In this document: piece after piece, positions 16,130 to 24,610 of the stretch
Layout of the letters: each line of letters opens with the position of its first letter
How positions within the stretch are numbered: the first letter of the stretch is position 1
Assembly: GCA_030601675.1 (NCBI GenBank)
Contig: JAUWBN010000009.1
Coordinates: 1 to 42,500 of the forward strand
DNA from: Hadesarchaea archaeon
GTDB taxonomy: Archaea > Hadarchaeota > Hadarchaeia > Hadarchaeales > Hadarchaeaceae
Direction: 5' to 3'
DNA: 42,500 nucleotides
Notes under the pieces: model-generated
The model's database searches: none
Told to the model about the DNA's origin: nothing
What the model saw: the letters and a program-made list of their open reading frames with translations, nothing else
Translations under genes and position numbers: made by a program

Positions 16130-16250
16130 ATCCTCTATTTTGCTGGAGCGAAGGATGGAGTGCTTGCGGCGCTCGGGCTTTAAAATCTTGGTCTTCCCAC
16201 AAGCGGGCTAGGGAAGCGCGCGATTGTTTACATTTTTCGATTAACTGTTG

Positions 16251-16793
16251 TCATTCAAGAAGATGCGTCAGTATCGGGGCAATGACTTTGTCAGCCGCAT
16301 TGCATACATCCACATTAACCCTCAAATTTGGATTCTTTTTCCCGTGAAAAAGTCTACACCTAATATTGTACGCGATGAATACAAGATTCTTGGCTCTCAC
16401 GTAGGTATCTTCGTTTTTTAATCCTGTTAGATATCCCCCCATATGTCTTGATGTATCTCTAATTTGATTTAGGAAAACTTCTCTGATTTCGTCGGAATAG
16501 ATTTTTGCAACCAACTCTTTATCGATATACCTCTTACAGAAGTATTTAATCCGTTTCCACTCTGTATTTCTATCGACATCCTCTCGGGGATGATCCTTTT
16601 CATACAAAGCGTAATAAAGTCCGTTGAATGAAATCCACCTAAACAAAAAACGCTTGATGTTATCTTCTCTTTCGTTATTCGCAAGCTCGTTCCACTTTAT
16701 AATTCGCTCCCACGTTTCCTTTACTTTTTTGAGTTCCCAAAGAGAGGTTTTGGTATCTCGTTCGGGCATGGATGCACTTGTCATTGAACTCAT
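16251..16793 (-). CDS. HEPN-type protein (copy A), putative RNase or abortive-infection protein
   Basis: The 180-aa helical protein has the C-terminal motif AYNIRCRLFHGKKNPN, the R-x4-6-H-type signature of HEPN/Apea-like RNases. RWISFNGLYYALYE lies in its first third. The protein encoded at 23705-24325 shares both motifs (LFYNALY; IRCNLFHGDK), so they are paralogues. Its ATG overlaps the stop of the surface-protein gene 16790-17923 as ATGA, so the two are translationally coupled. No antitoxin nucleotidyltransferase is adjacent. RNase function is inferred from the family. Confidence 0.65.
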   Translation of the reverse strand: MSSMTSASMPERDTKTSLWELKKVKETWERIIKWNELANNEREDNIKRFLFRWISFNGLYYALYEKDHPREDVDRNTEWKRIKYFCKRYIDKELVAKIYSDEIREVFLNQIRDTSRHMGGYLTGLKNEDTYVRAKNLVFIAYNIRCRLFHGKKNPNLRVNVDVCNAADKVIAPILTHLLE

Positions 16794-17923
16794 GTTTTTA
16801 CCTTCTTTTTCTTTTCTCTTTCCTCAATTGCTTTCTCGGCTTTTCGGCGGAGATAGCGGTAGATGATGTAGGCTATGATCAAGAGCAAAATTATCAAAAG
16901 GATAATCCACCAGGGAAATTCCCAAGAAACGCCCCCTCCAGGACCATCTGTTGGAGTTTCGGTTGAAGTCACCTGCAAACTGTATGTAGTCGAATCGGTT
17001 TCTGCATCAGCACCAGTCCCGGTTATCGTCAAAGTGTATTGCCCGGTCGGTGTTACGGATGAGGTTGAAATTGCAATTATCGAGTTGAAAGAAGGCGTGC
17101 TTTCGAGTGGGCTAAAGTCAACTGAGGTATTACCAGGAGCACCGGTGGCTGAGAGGGTAACGGTCTGGCTATACCCGCCTACTGATATTACAGTAACATC
17201 CACATCAACAGAATTACCTGCAACTACACTACCGCTAGTTGAAGATACCTCGACTGTGAAATACGCTTCATCGGGACCAGGGCCATCTCCTGTGCTAACC
17301 GTGAATGACCAAGTGTCAGACCAATCTGTTTGGGCACTATCTCCAATGACTCTTACTCTCCAGTAGTATGTATCATCTAGAAGAGTTGGAGCGGTGTATG
17401 TATTGATACTTGTAGTTGTATTAACAACTGGAGAGCCAAACAAGCTAGACTCATCTATTTGTATTCTGTAGGAATCAGCCCCGTATCTAGAAAGCCATTC
17501 GAATGTAGGTGTTGAATCTGATGTGGTTGAACCGTTAGTTGGAGATGATAGGTACGAGCGGAGAATAACAGTTACGCTCCGTACTTCAGACCAATCGCCC
17601 CATATGCCACCAGCGTCGATTGCAAGAACCCGCCAGTAATATGTTGCGTTGCCAAGCGATATTGAATATGTATAACTAGTTGAGGTAGTCTCATCAGCAA
17701 CGAATGGTGAAAAAAATGTCGGGCTGTCGTCTATCATTATATAGTATTTATTAGCTCCAGCCACCGATGACCATGTAAATGTTGGTGTTGTGTCTGCGGT
17801 TATAGCGGCGTTTGTGGGTGAATTGAGTTCTGGTGCTGGTAGGACTGCTTGTACTATTGGTATGCTGACTATGCTTATGGCTAGGGTGATGGCCAGTATG
17901 AGTGGGATGTATTGTTTTTTCAT
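16790..17923 (-). CDS. Secreted FN3-like surface protein with C-terminal membrane anchor
   Basis: The product of about 377 aa has a signal peptide (MKKQYIPLILAITLAISIVS to VQA). Two fibronectin-III-like repeats (TPTFTWSSVAGANKYYIMID; TPTFEWLSRYGADSYRIQID, both with a YYWRV strand) follow. A beta domain rich in Thr/Ser precedes a membrane helix (about 342-362) and a Lys-rich tail. The track start is 17935, but the second ATG (17923) gives the classical signal peptide and has GGGA ahead of it. It is coupled to the HEPN gene downstream. Confidence 0.75.
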   Translation of the reverse strand: MKKQYIPLILAITLAISIVSIPIVQAVLPAPELNSPTNAAITADTTPTFTWSSVAGANKYYIMIDDSPTFFSPFVADETTSTSYTYSISLGNATYYWRVLAIDAGGIWGDWSEVRSVTVILRSYLSSPTNGSTTSDSTPTFEWLSRYGADSYRIQIDESSLFGSPVVNTTTSINTYTAPTLLDDTYYWRVRVIGDSAQTDWSDTWSFTVSTGDGPGPDEAYFTVEVSSTSGSVVAGNSVDVDVTVISVGGYSQTVTLSATGAPGNTSVDFSPLESTPSFNSIIAISTSSVTPTGQYTLTITGTGADAETDSTTYSLQVTSTETPTDGPGGGVSWEFPWWIILLIILLLIIAYIIYRYLRRKAEKAIEEREKKKKVKT

Positions 17924-18037
17924 GGTTATTCCCATTATTTATTAATGAATTGTTTTGTCTCCAAGTAGAGTAGAGGTCTAAACTTTAAAACTAGCCATTA
18001 GGGCTCGACAAAATTTTTAAATCTGCACAATAATTGT

Positions 18038-19027
18038 TTACTCAATTGATTTAATTTCCTGACGAATAGCTTCATACCAAGACATTCGTGGAACAGATTC
18101 CCATTTCAGAATGTTTTCGATAGTGAATTCTAAACAGAACCTTGCGTGTTCTGCTAGCTTTTCTGGGTCCACTTCTTTTAGATATGAAGCTATCTTCTTG
18201 CTGATCTCTCCCACTATCTCATCCGTTATCTTACCGGCTCTAAGAGAAACATGGATTCTGGAGCGAGGTTCTAACACAGGAAAAATTTCTCGATATTTTT
18301 GATATTTTTTGTAATCTAATCTTAGCTTGAGTACTTCAAGTTCATCGAAAATTATCTTAAACTCAGGATTGCCCAGTAGGTGGATTGCTGATCCACTTCC
18401 ATAAAGTTTGTCTTGTTCCAAATTCTTCGCTGTTTCGAATGCCGCGACACAATAAATCAAACTATTGTGGAAATTCTTTGATAAAAAATTCTGCTCGGCT
18501 ATACTATAAAGTTCACCCAAATCCTTGTTTTGGATTAGCATACCAAGCGACACATCTCGTAATTCCACACCGAATACTGCTTTCATACATTCCGCCAATA
18601 CCTGTTCTGTCAAATTTTGGTAAGTTTTCAAATTCTCTGGGCAAGGGACAATTCCGTCGTGTTGCACCTTATTTCGAGCCAAGTGCAGGTTCTTGATCCC
18701 CGTTTCTGATATTTTTACTTTCAGTTGTTTTTGCTGAATCTCTATTAAAAAGTTGTTAAGTATACCATGAAAAGTATTTTCACTACTCCCACGTAAAAAC
18801 TCCAGCGCGACCGATAGCAACATTTCTATTGCGTTGTCAAAGTTCAAGATGGCTAGAGCTAAATCTACCTGCGTCCCGTTTTCCATGTGTTCAACCCCGT
18901 GCATGTAAAGTCTTTTTGCATAAGAGAGACGCCTTAGCACATGCTCGTCTAGGACCAATGATTCACCCGACAATAGGTTGTTCTTTCGGTTTTTCAATTT
19001 TGCGTGCCCTATCTTATTCAAACTCAA
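18038..19027 (-). CDS. HEPN-domain-containing hypothetical protein
   Basis: The 329-aa, all-helical protein has a central LHLARNKVQHDGIVP, a typical HEPN Rx4-6H-type motif. A second helical half (LIYCVAAFETAKNLEQD) may be another HEPN-like bundle. The only upstream start is TTG 19027, with no strong ribosome site. It stands alone between the surface-protein gene and the sacsin-like gene, which points the other way. Role unknown; substrate or partner binding is as likely as RNase activity. Confidence 0.55.
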   Translation of the reverse strand: MSLNKIGHAKLKNRKNNLLSGESLVLDEHVLRRLSYAKRLYMHGVEHMENGTQVDLALAILNFDNAIEMLLSVALEFLRGSSENTFHGILNNFLIEIQQKQLKVKISETGIKNLHLARNKVQHDGIVPCPENLKTYQNLTEQVLAECMKAVFGVELRDVSLGMLIQNKDLGELYSIAEQNFLSKNFHNSLIYCVAAFETAKNLEQDKLYGSGSAIHLLGNPEFKIIFDELEVLKLRLDYKKYQKYREIFPVLEPRSRIHVSLRAGKITDEIVGEISKKIASYLKEVDPEKLAEHARFCLEFTIENILKWESVPRMSWYEAIRQEIKSIE

Positions 19028-19079
19028 AATGTAATTTTTCAGGAAAACAGCAGTTTAATACCTAAAAATCCCAAATCTT

Positions 19080-19102
19080 GTCGGTGGGATTCGAACTCGA
19101 AC
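19080..19102 (-). other. Degenerate tRNA 3'-end-like sequence
   Basis: On the minus strand GTTCGAGTTCGAATCCCACCGAC has a T-loop TTCGAAT and an acceptor-like tail but no good T-stem and no 5' half. It shares TGGGATTCGAAC (plus strand) with the remnant at 15845. It is probably a third tRNA-derived scar, with lower certainty. Confidence 0.3.
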
Positions 19103-19164
19103 TAGGCGGGTTCGGTTTTGACAGGGGTCGGTGCTTTTTGTGTGCCCCCAGATGATTTCCCATG

Positions 19165-19195
19165 TATTTTATACTCGTAGATTAATTACAATCTA
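19165..19195 (+). promoter_or_regulatory. Promoter and palindromic operator of the sacsin-like gene
   Basis: A TATA element (TATTTTATA, about 19166-19174) is followed by TAGATT-AATTAC-AATCTA (19178-19195), a perfect 6-bp inverted repeat. The repeat sits where the transcript should start, about 35 bases before the ATG. Repressor binding there would block initiation. Confidence 0.45.
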
Positions 19196-19206
19196 ATTAG
19201 GGGAAA

Positions 19207-19223
19207 ACCCGCCCCAAGCGGGT
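19207..19223 (+). promoter_or_regulatory. Leader hairpin overlapping the ribosome binding site
   Basis: ACCCGC-CCCAA-GCGGGT is a perfect 6-bp, GC-rich hairpin ending seven bases before ATG 19230. Its 3' arm contains the GGT of the only ribosome-binding sequence (GGTGA, 19221-19225). Folding would hide the site and lower translation. Confidence 0.5.
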
Positions 19224-19229
19224 GACGAG

Positions 19230-22200
19230 ATGGCAAATGCTATGTATTATGAGAAGACCGATGTAGCCACGATGGAATCTGTCAAACAAATTCAAGAAGA
19301 GTTTCTCAAACGATGCCGGATTTTCCCTGCTGACTTGCGAGAGCACGGGCGGACGGAAATACACATTAGCTCAGGCGAGCAAGCTCGTTATATCCTAGAA
19401 CTTATTCAAAACGCGGACGATGCACAAACACCTGAACCGGGTTGCGACTCTGTTCAAACACGAGGAGAAGCCAAAATTGTGTTCATACTTACGCCAACGA
19501 AACTTTACTGCGCCAACGGGGGTTACCCCCTCACCCATAAAGGATTCCGTGCTATCTGCCACATGTGTCTCAGCCCAAAGGTGGGCCGACAGATTGGGTA
19601 CAAAGGGGTCGGATTTAAATCAATTCTAGAGTTAGCAAGTGAAGTGGAAATTTTCTGGCCACTTGGAGCCGCCAAATTTTCGCGGGAGGCCACCTTTGAG
19701 TTGCTGAAATCCGAAAGGTCCAAACTTTCGGAACTCGTATCTTTTGAGGATGTGCCGCTTCTACGTTGCCCATTCCAAATGGACCTGCAGAGGGAATTAG
19801 AGGGGGACCCGATTCTCCGGAAGCTTTGGGAAAACAATGCCACTGTGTTCCGATTTACACTCTCCCCGCAAACCTTGATAAAGGAAGTTCAGAACCGGCT
19901 CGGAGAAATCGCCCCTTCTACTCTTCTTTTCATGAACAGGTTGGCTTCAATCGAAATCGATGAAAAAGCGGTTGGGGGGATCCGACATGCGTTTAAACGA
20001 AACGATGGCCCTAACCAATCATCTCTTCCAAACAATGGCCAGCGGGTGACCATCGAACACAAAGGTGGCAGTTCGTCTTGGATTCTTTATTCGGAAACTT
20101 TCGATTTGGAGGAGGCTGTGAAGAAGAAACTCCCTCGCGATTGGCGAGATAAGGATTCGGCACAAATCACATTCGCTTTCCAGACGGATTCTCATTCAAA
20201 TCATGCAATGCCATTTGTAGGAAATGGTGGGCACCCCAATTTACATGTCTTTTTCCCCACGAATGAACGTCTTCCCATAAGAGTGCTGGTGCATGGTACT
20301 TTCCGAACGAACGTGGACAGACGTCTACTTACGGAAGACCTCGATGAAGAGTTTTCATACAACTCATTTGTATTGCAACGATCGGTGAATATTTTCATCG
20401 AGAAGGTCATGCCGCTGATACTCGAGCACCTCGATGACCCAGCCGCCATCTTGGATTTTTTGACGCCCCCTGACCCAGATAGCCTCACAGGTTTTTCGAA
20501 AGCGTTTTGGGAGAAACTTAAAAACACGCTAAGAAAACGTCGTTGTATCCCAGCGCATAAAGAGGGCTGGATTTTACCCACGCACGCTGTTATCGTGCCA
20601 AAAGGGGTGCCTCTTGAAAATTTCAAACGCTTGCTGGGAGAGCCCGGAGGGGGAAAGAGATTCTGCCACAATTCTGTTGAGTCCTTCCCCCACCGTGCAA
20701 ATACCGCGATACTGCTCGGTGCCCAGGTTTTTAACCCTTCAGAATTTTTTGATTTACTAGAGCCCAAAATCTCATCACTTTCTCCATCGCAAGTTGCCTC
20801 GGCCTATGTAATAATCGAAAAGTTAGACTCCTTGGTTCCTAATCAATCGGAATTCAGAGAAAAGGCAAAACGAGCCGAGATACTGCGGTTGTCTGGTGGT
20901 CAACATGTTTCAGCTGAGAGCGTGACGGTTGGGGGGCCAATCTTCTTCCCGCCAGCTACTGAGACTTTTGAAATTAACATCCCGCAGGGCATACGTTTAC
21001 GGTTTTTGGATTCACGGATCACGGAAGCTTATCGTAAAGTAGTTGAGGGACGCATAAGTGGCAGTTTTCTTGCACGCGCAATAGGTGTAGAAGAATTTGC
21101 AGCGTCCCCGATACTAACAAATGCAGTTATCCCCGCCGTTAAACGGTACTGGAAAAACAATAAAGAGTTCAATCCTCGATTATTACTACAATTTCTCTTT
21201 CAACTTTTTGAAGACAAATTTCGAGAGGGGAGCCGTCCGCTGGAGTTAACCGATAAGCTAAGAGCACTTGGCATCACACCAGTGCCCACCACCAAAGGCG
21301 ACTTTACCCCAGCTTTCTCGGTTTACGCATCACAGGACTGGACTAAAAACGACGATTTAGAAGCCCTCTATAGTTTCGATCCAGCGAGCCGCTTCCTCGA
21401 GCCACCTAATCAAGCATGGGATGAGACCGAACGCTTGGCGTGGGAAGGCTTCTTCAAATGGTTGGGGGTGAATTGGCTTCCTAGACTAGTGCCACAGTTC
21501 GGGCCCGGAGAGGAAAACCGCTGGCAGACATGTGTGTGGGATCGACAGACCCGAACGTGTATAACTAGCCCGCACTCTAGGTTACCGCGTTGGAATGATT
21601 ATTGCGCGGAAATTTCTTCCAAGTCTCGAGAAATTCCTTATGATGACCCCGTGGGGCGGCCGCGCTGCGATTTCAAATCTTCCTTTGCCCTTGATAGGTT
21701 TGAAAGAGTGATCCGAGATTCAGAGCGGGCAAAGCGGCTTTATAGGGTCTTGGCGGAGAACTGGACTAGCTATGCGCAATTTCTAAACTGCGAACTAAGC
21801 TTTGTGAAGACGACAGGGGGTCCAAAATATTCGTATGATTTTGAATCATATTTTAACTGGGCGCTGAAGACTTTCGCATGGATTCCCAGCACCCACGGTT
21901 TCCGGTCACCGAGGGAAGTCTTCGAGCGAGCCCCAGAACTCGAAAGGTTATTTGGAAATCTTATTCCTTACATTACAACACCAATCGTTGAGGCATCTTT
22001 CGCAGCCTACCTTGGCATTCGAAAATCATTCGATGACATGTCCTCAGCCGATTGGTGGAAGATTGCGCTTTCCATGCCTGAACTGATAGAGCGTAAAGTA
22101 GAGTCTATCAAGCCAATCTACCGTAAAATGTTACAAGCGATTGATGAATCTACAGATTCTCCCGAACGCCAGCAATTCTTAAAACAAGGAAAATTATTTT

Positions 22201-23561
22201 GTTATGTGAATGGTAAAATAGAAGCTGTCCATCGTGGGCAAGTGTTCTATGCTGACGATACCGAATTGCTTGAGTTGTTTTGTAATTATGTTCCGATTTT
22301 TGTGATGATGCATGAGGAAAGAAGAGGTACAAAGGTTTGTAGAGTATTCGACGCCCCCAAACTAAGCGATGAGGTACTCCGCACTCCAGCAATTGGAGAT
22401 ACCGACACAGCTCTCTCCCAAGACTTAGATCGTTATCTCGACTCAAGAAAGTCGTTGATATTAGCCCGTCTTTATGTGGAACGGCCAAAGTCTGAGAAAG
22501 AAGATATTTCCAAACTCAAGCGTATAACGATAAAGGCCGTTAAGGAGCTAAGCGAGACTTATAAGTTGGATGCTCTCGATGTACCAATTGAATTAAAACA
22601 GGAGAAAAAACGAGCACTCATTCAAAAGGAAGACGAAAATCGCTACGCTTTGTTAGTCAATTTAGCTGCGCTTCCAGTAGGACGGGGTTCAGAAGAAGTA
22701 TGGAATGATGATTTGGCTTCCGAAGTTGCCAAGCAGTTAACTAACTATCTTGAAACCAATTTGGCGTCTGATTTTCTCTCGATACTCTCCCGCCCTTACG
22801 AGATAGCAAAGAGGGCTTTAGCTTTGAGTAATGTCAGGAACGAAGACATTACGTACTGCGAACAACGACTTGCCGCCCCCGAGCAACCTCCTCCGGTTAC
22901 CCTCCCCGAACCACAACCGCCTGAAGAGACATCGCTGGTCCCGACAGTCGGTGTTTCGCCCGAACCACCCGCACCCGCTCAGAGTCCCGCGGCCGGATTG
23001 AAATTATGGCAACCGGAAGAGCTAGGGTTTGGAACCCCCTCTGTATTAACTCCGCCTCCCGCTACAGGAGGACAGGACGGTGCCGCGGAGGGCAGAGGCG
23101 GCACACCTGGGCGTCGTCCCATTCAGGAAAGGGATCTTATCGACAAGGCCGGAATGCAGATTGTGATGGCGTGGGAGATGGAGCGAGAGAAACGGAGAGT
23201 CAGGGACGTTTCAGACCCGAGTTTACGCATGGGTTATGACATTCAATCGGTAGGTGAAGACGGATTGAGGATGATTGAGGTCAAATCCTCAGGTAGTGAT
23301 ATAAGGGTGATTGAAATAACAGCCAATGAATGGGAGACTGCTCGGAAGCCAGAAAACCGAGAGCGATACTATGCATACCGGGTGCGCCATTTGGACAAAA
23401 AATACAATCGACCCCCTAGCATATTGCGAATTAAAGATCCATACGGTCAATTCACCGCTGAGCCGACCATGTTCAAAATTAACATCAACACATTCAAGGA
23501 CAAAATTGAAATACTTCCACTCGTAGATAGACCAGGAACGAGTAAAGGAGAACAAAAATAG
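19230..23561 (+). CDS. Giant sacsin-like HSP90-type ATPase with C-terminal NOV_C (DUF3883) nuclease-like domain
   Basis: The 1443-aa protein has a GHKL/sacsin ATPase at its N-terminus: N-box YILELIQNADDAQ (about 51-63), CANGGYPLTHKGF (about 92-104) and GYKGVGFKSIL (about 123-133). A long helical middle and a Pro-rich linker (about 1215-1290) follow. The C-terminal DUF3883/NO VEIN domain has RMGYDIQSVG and LRMIEVKSSGS, giving the D...ExK arrangement of PD-(D/E)XK nucleases (about 1330-1356). This architecture is common in prokaryotic defence islands. Here it is a single gene with its own promoter, operator and leader hairpin. A stress- or phage-responsive DNA nuclease is inferred. Confidence 0.82.
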   Translation: MANAMYYEKTDVATMESVKQIQEEFLKRCRIFPADLREHGRTEIHISSGEQARYILELIQNADDAQTPEPGCDSVQTRGEAKIVFILTPTKLYCANGGYPLTHKGFRAICHMCLSPKVGRQIGYKGVGFKSILELASEVEIFWPLGAAKFSREATFELLKSERSKLSELVSFEDVPLLRCPFQMDLQRELEGDPILRKLWENNATVFRFTLSPQTLIKEVQNRLGEIAPSTLLFMNRLASIEIDEKAVGGIRHAFKRNDGPNQSSLPNNGQRVTIEHKGGSSSWILYSETFDLEEAVKKKLPRDWRDKDSAQITFAFQTDSHSNHAMPFVGNGGHPNLHVFFPTNERLPIRVLVHGTFRTNVDRRLLTEDLDEEFSYNSFVLQRSVNIFIEKVMPLILEHLDDPAAILDFLTPPDPDSLTGFSKAFWEKLKNTLRKRRCIPAHKEGWILPTHAVIVPKGVPLENFKRLLGEPGGGKRFCHNSVESFPHRANTAILLGAQVFNPSEFFDLLEPKISSLSPSQVASAYVIIEKLDSLVPNQSEFREKAKRAEILRLSGGQHVSAESVTVGGPIFFPPATETFEINIPQGIRLRFLDSRITEAYRKVVEGRISGSFLARAIGVEEFAASPILTNAVIPAVKRYWKNNKEFNPRLLLQFLFQLFEDKFREGSRPLELTDKLRALGITPVPTTKGDFTPAFSVYASQDWTKNDDLEALYSFDPASRFLEPPNQAWDETERLAWEGFFKWLGVNWLPRLVPQFGPGEENRWQTCVWDRQTRTCITSPHSRLPRWNDYCAEISSKSREIPYDDPVGRPRCDFKSSFALDRFERVIRDSERAKRLYRVLAENWTSYAQFLNCELSFVKTTGGPKYSYDFESYFNWALKTFAWIPSTHGFRSPREVFERAPELERLFGNLIPYITTPIVEASFAAYLGIRKSFDDMSSADWWKIALSMPELIERKVESIKPIYRKMLQAIDESTDSPERQQFLKQGKLFCYVNGKIEAVHRGQVFYADDTELLELFCNYVPIFVMMHEERRGTKVCRVFDAPKLSDEVLRTPAIGDTDTALSQDLDRYLDSRKSLILARLYVERPKSEKEDISKLKRITIKAVKELSETYKLDALDVPIELKQEKKRALIQKEDENRYALLVNLAALPVGRGSEEVWNDDLASEVAKQLTNYLETNLASDFLSILSRPYEIAKRALALSNVRNEDITYCEQRLAAPEQPPPVTLPEPQPPEETSLVPTVGVSPEPPAPAQSPAAGLKLWQPEELGFGTPSVLTPPPATGGQDGAAEGRGGTPGRRPIQERDLIDKAGMQIVMAWEMEREKRRVRDVSDPSLRMGYDIQSVGEDGLRMIEVKSSGSDIRVIEITANEWETARKPENRERYYAYRVRHLDKKYNRPPSILRIKDPYGQFTAEPTMFKININTFKDKIEILPLVDRPGTSKGEQK

Positions 23562-23704
23562 ACTGTTAACCGCTTTTTTCCTAAATCTAACATGTCCCCT
23601 TTCTGGATGTTACTTCCTTTTCGATGTGCTCCGACAATCCTTATTTCCACCGTGACTTCACTACTTCGAGCCACCACGATACGACCTTTTTGGACCTCAA
23701 CCTT

Positions 23705-24325
23705 TCAGTCCCCGACTTTAACCCTCTCCCTGCTTACCAAACCAGAAAGAATGTTAGTCAAAACTTTATCGCCTAACTCAACCAGTTCTTTATCACGCTT
23801 GCTATACCCAAATTTATCCCCATGGAAGAGGTTACATCGAATTTGATAGACGATTCGTATCAGAGCACTGAACTCATCAATTTTTATTTCCTTGTTGAAT
23901 TCTTTATAACCGGGAGAGGGCTTTTTCTCGCACCCATCTTTCTTTCCACACTTGCTACAGATGGGTTTTGAATCTATGTCAAAAAAATTCCTAAGATAGA
24001 GCGTGGCATCTAACACTTGTTCATCTGGTTGCTCGTCTTCGCTACCACGACCAACGCATTCATGTGAGACAAGTTCTCTCGCTTCATTTCTAACTTCGCC
24101 GAATTCGTATCCATAGTAAGTAGCAAATGCCAAGACTTTTCTTTTATCCCCTTCAAATTTGTATAACGCATTGTAGAAAAGATTTAGTAAAGCCCACTTC
24201 CTGAAGAAATCGGAGTATGATGCTTGGAAATCCTCTCTTGGTTCCAGCCATCTTTCTATTGTCCTCAACGCTTGGCGTTTTTCATCCTCCGAAGTCTTTC
24301 TGGACGATTTCCCCACCATTTTCAC
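23705..24325 (-). CDS. HEPN-type protein (copy B) with zinc-binding insert
   Basis: The 206-aa protein is a paralogue of 16251-16793. Both have the WALLNLFYNALYKF-type segment and IVYQIRCNLFHGDK (HEPN R-x4-6-H). Copy B has an insert with CSKCGKKDGC that may bind zinc, and a charged tail. The GTG start at 24325 (or ATG two codons on) has only a weak ribosome site. It converges on the end of the sacsin-like gene. Putative RNase toxin, by family. Confidence 0.6.
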   Translation of the reverse strand: MKMVGKSSRKTSEDEKRQALRTIERWLEPREDFQASYSDFFRKWALLNLFYNALYKFEGDKRKVLAFATYYGYEFGEVRNEARELVSHECVGRGSEDEQPDEQVLDATLYLRNFFDIDSKPICSKCGKKDGCEKKPSPGYKEFNKEIKIDEFSALIRIVYQIRCNLFHGDKFGYSKRDKELVELGDKVLTNILSGLVSRERVKVGD

Positions 24326-24473
24326 CCATTTCCAGCCTACGTGCAGCCCCTACATACACTATTCTTGAGCCCTTATTTTAAACAAGCCCCGGTCAGCATG
24401 AAGCGCGAACATAGCTGATCGCCCTTTCGAAAACTTTCATCGCCATGTAAAAAGCAAAAAAAAAAAGAAAAGG

Positions 24474-24514
24474 GTGGGGTACAATGCACTGCTTTTCCAA
24501 TGTTAGAGTGGTAT
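24474..24514. repeat. 41-nt dispersed repeat, copy B
   Basis: Begins GTGGGGTACAAT and ends TGTTAGAGTGGTAT. It is about 78% identical to copy A at 15910, in the same orientation, 8.56 kb away. On the minus strand it is followed by a CCCTTTTCTTTTTTTTTT run, like the T-run after copy A. The remainder of 24326-24610 holds no gene that I can see. Confidence 0.6.
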
Positions 24515-24610
24515 AATGGGGACTAAATTTTAGATCGCCAAAAAGAAATAAGTGGTATTGCCTAGTTCTAACCTAATGGGGAGTTTGATGATTAAATTAG
24601 GAGGATTTCA

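Noticed and set aside
15831-16220. A complete tRNA-Leu on the minus strand
   Set aside because: No GCGGGGG 5' acceptor or D-arm upstream of either CCA end; only 3' pieces are present.
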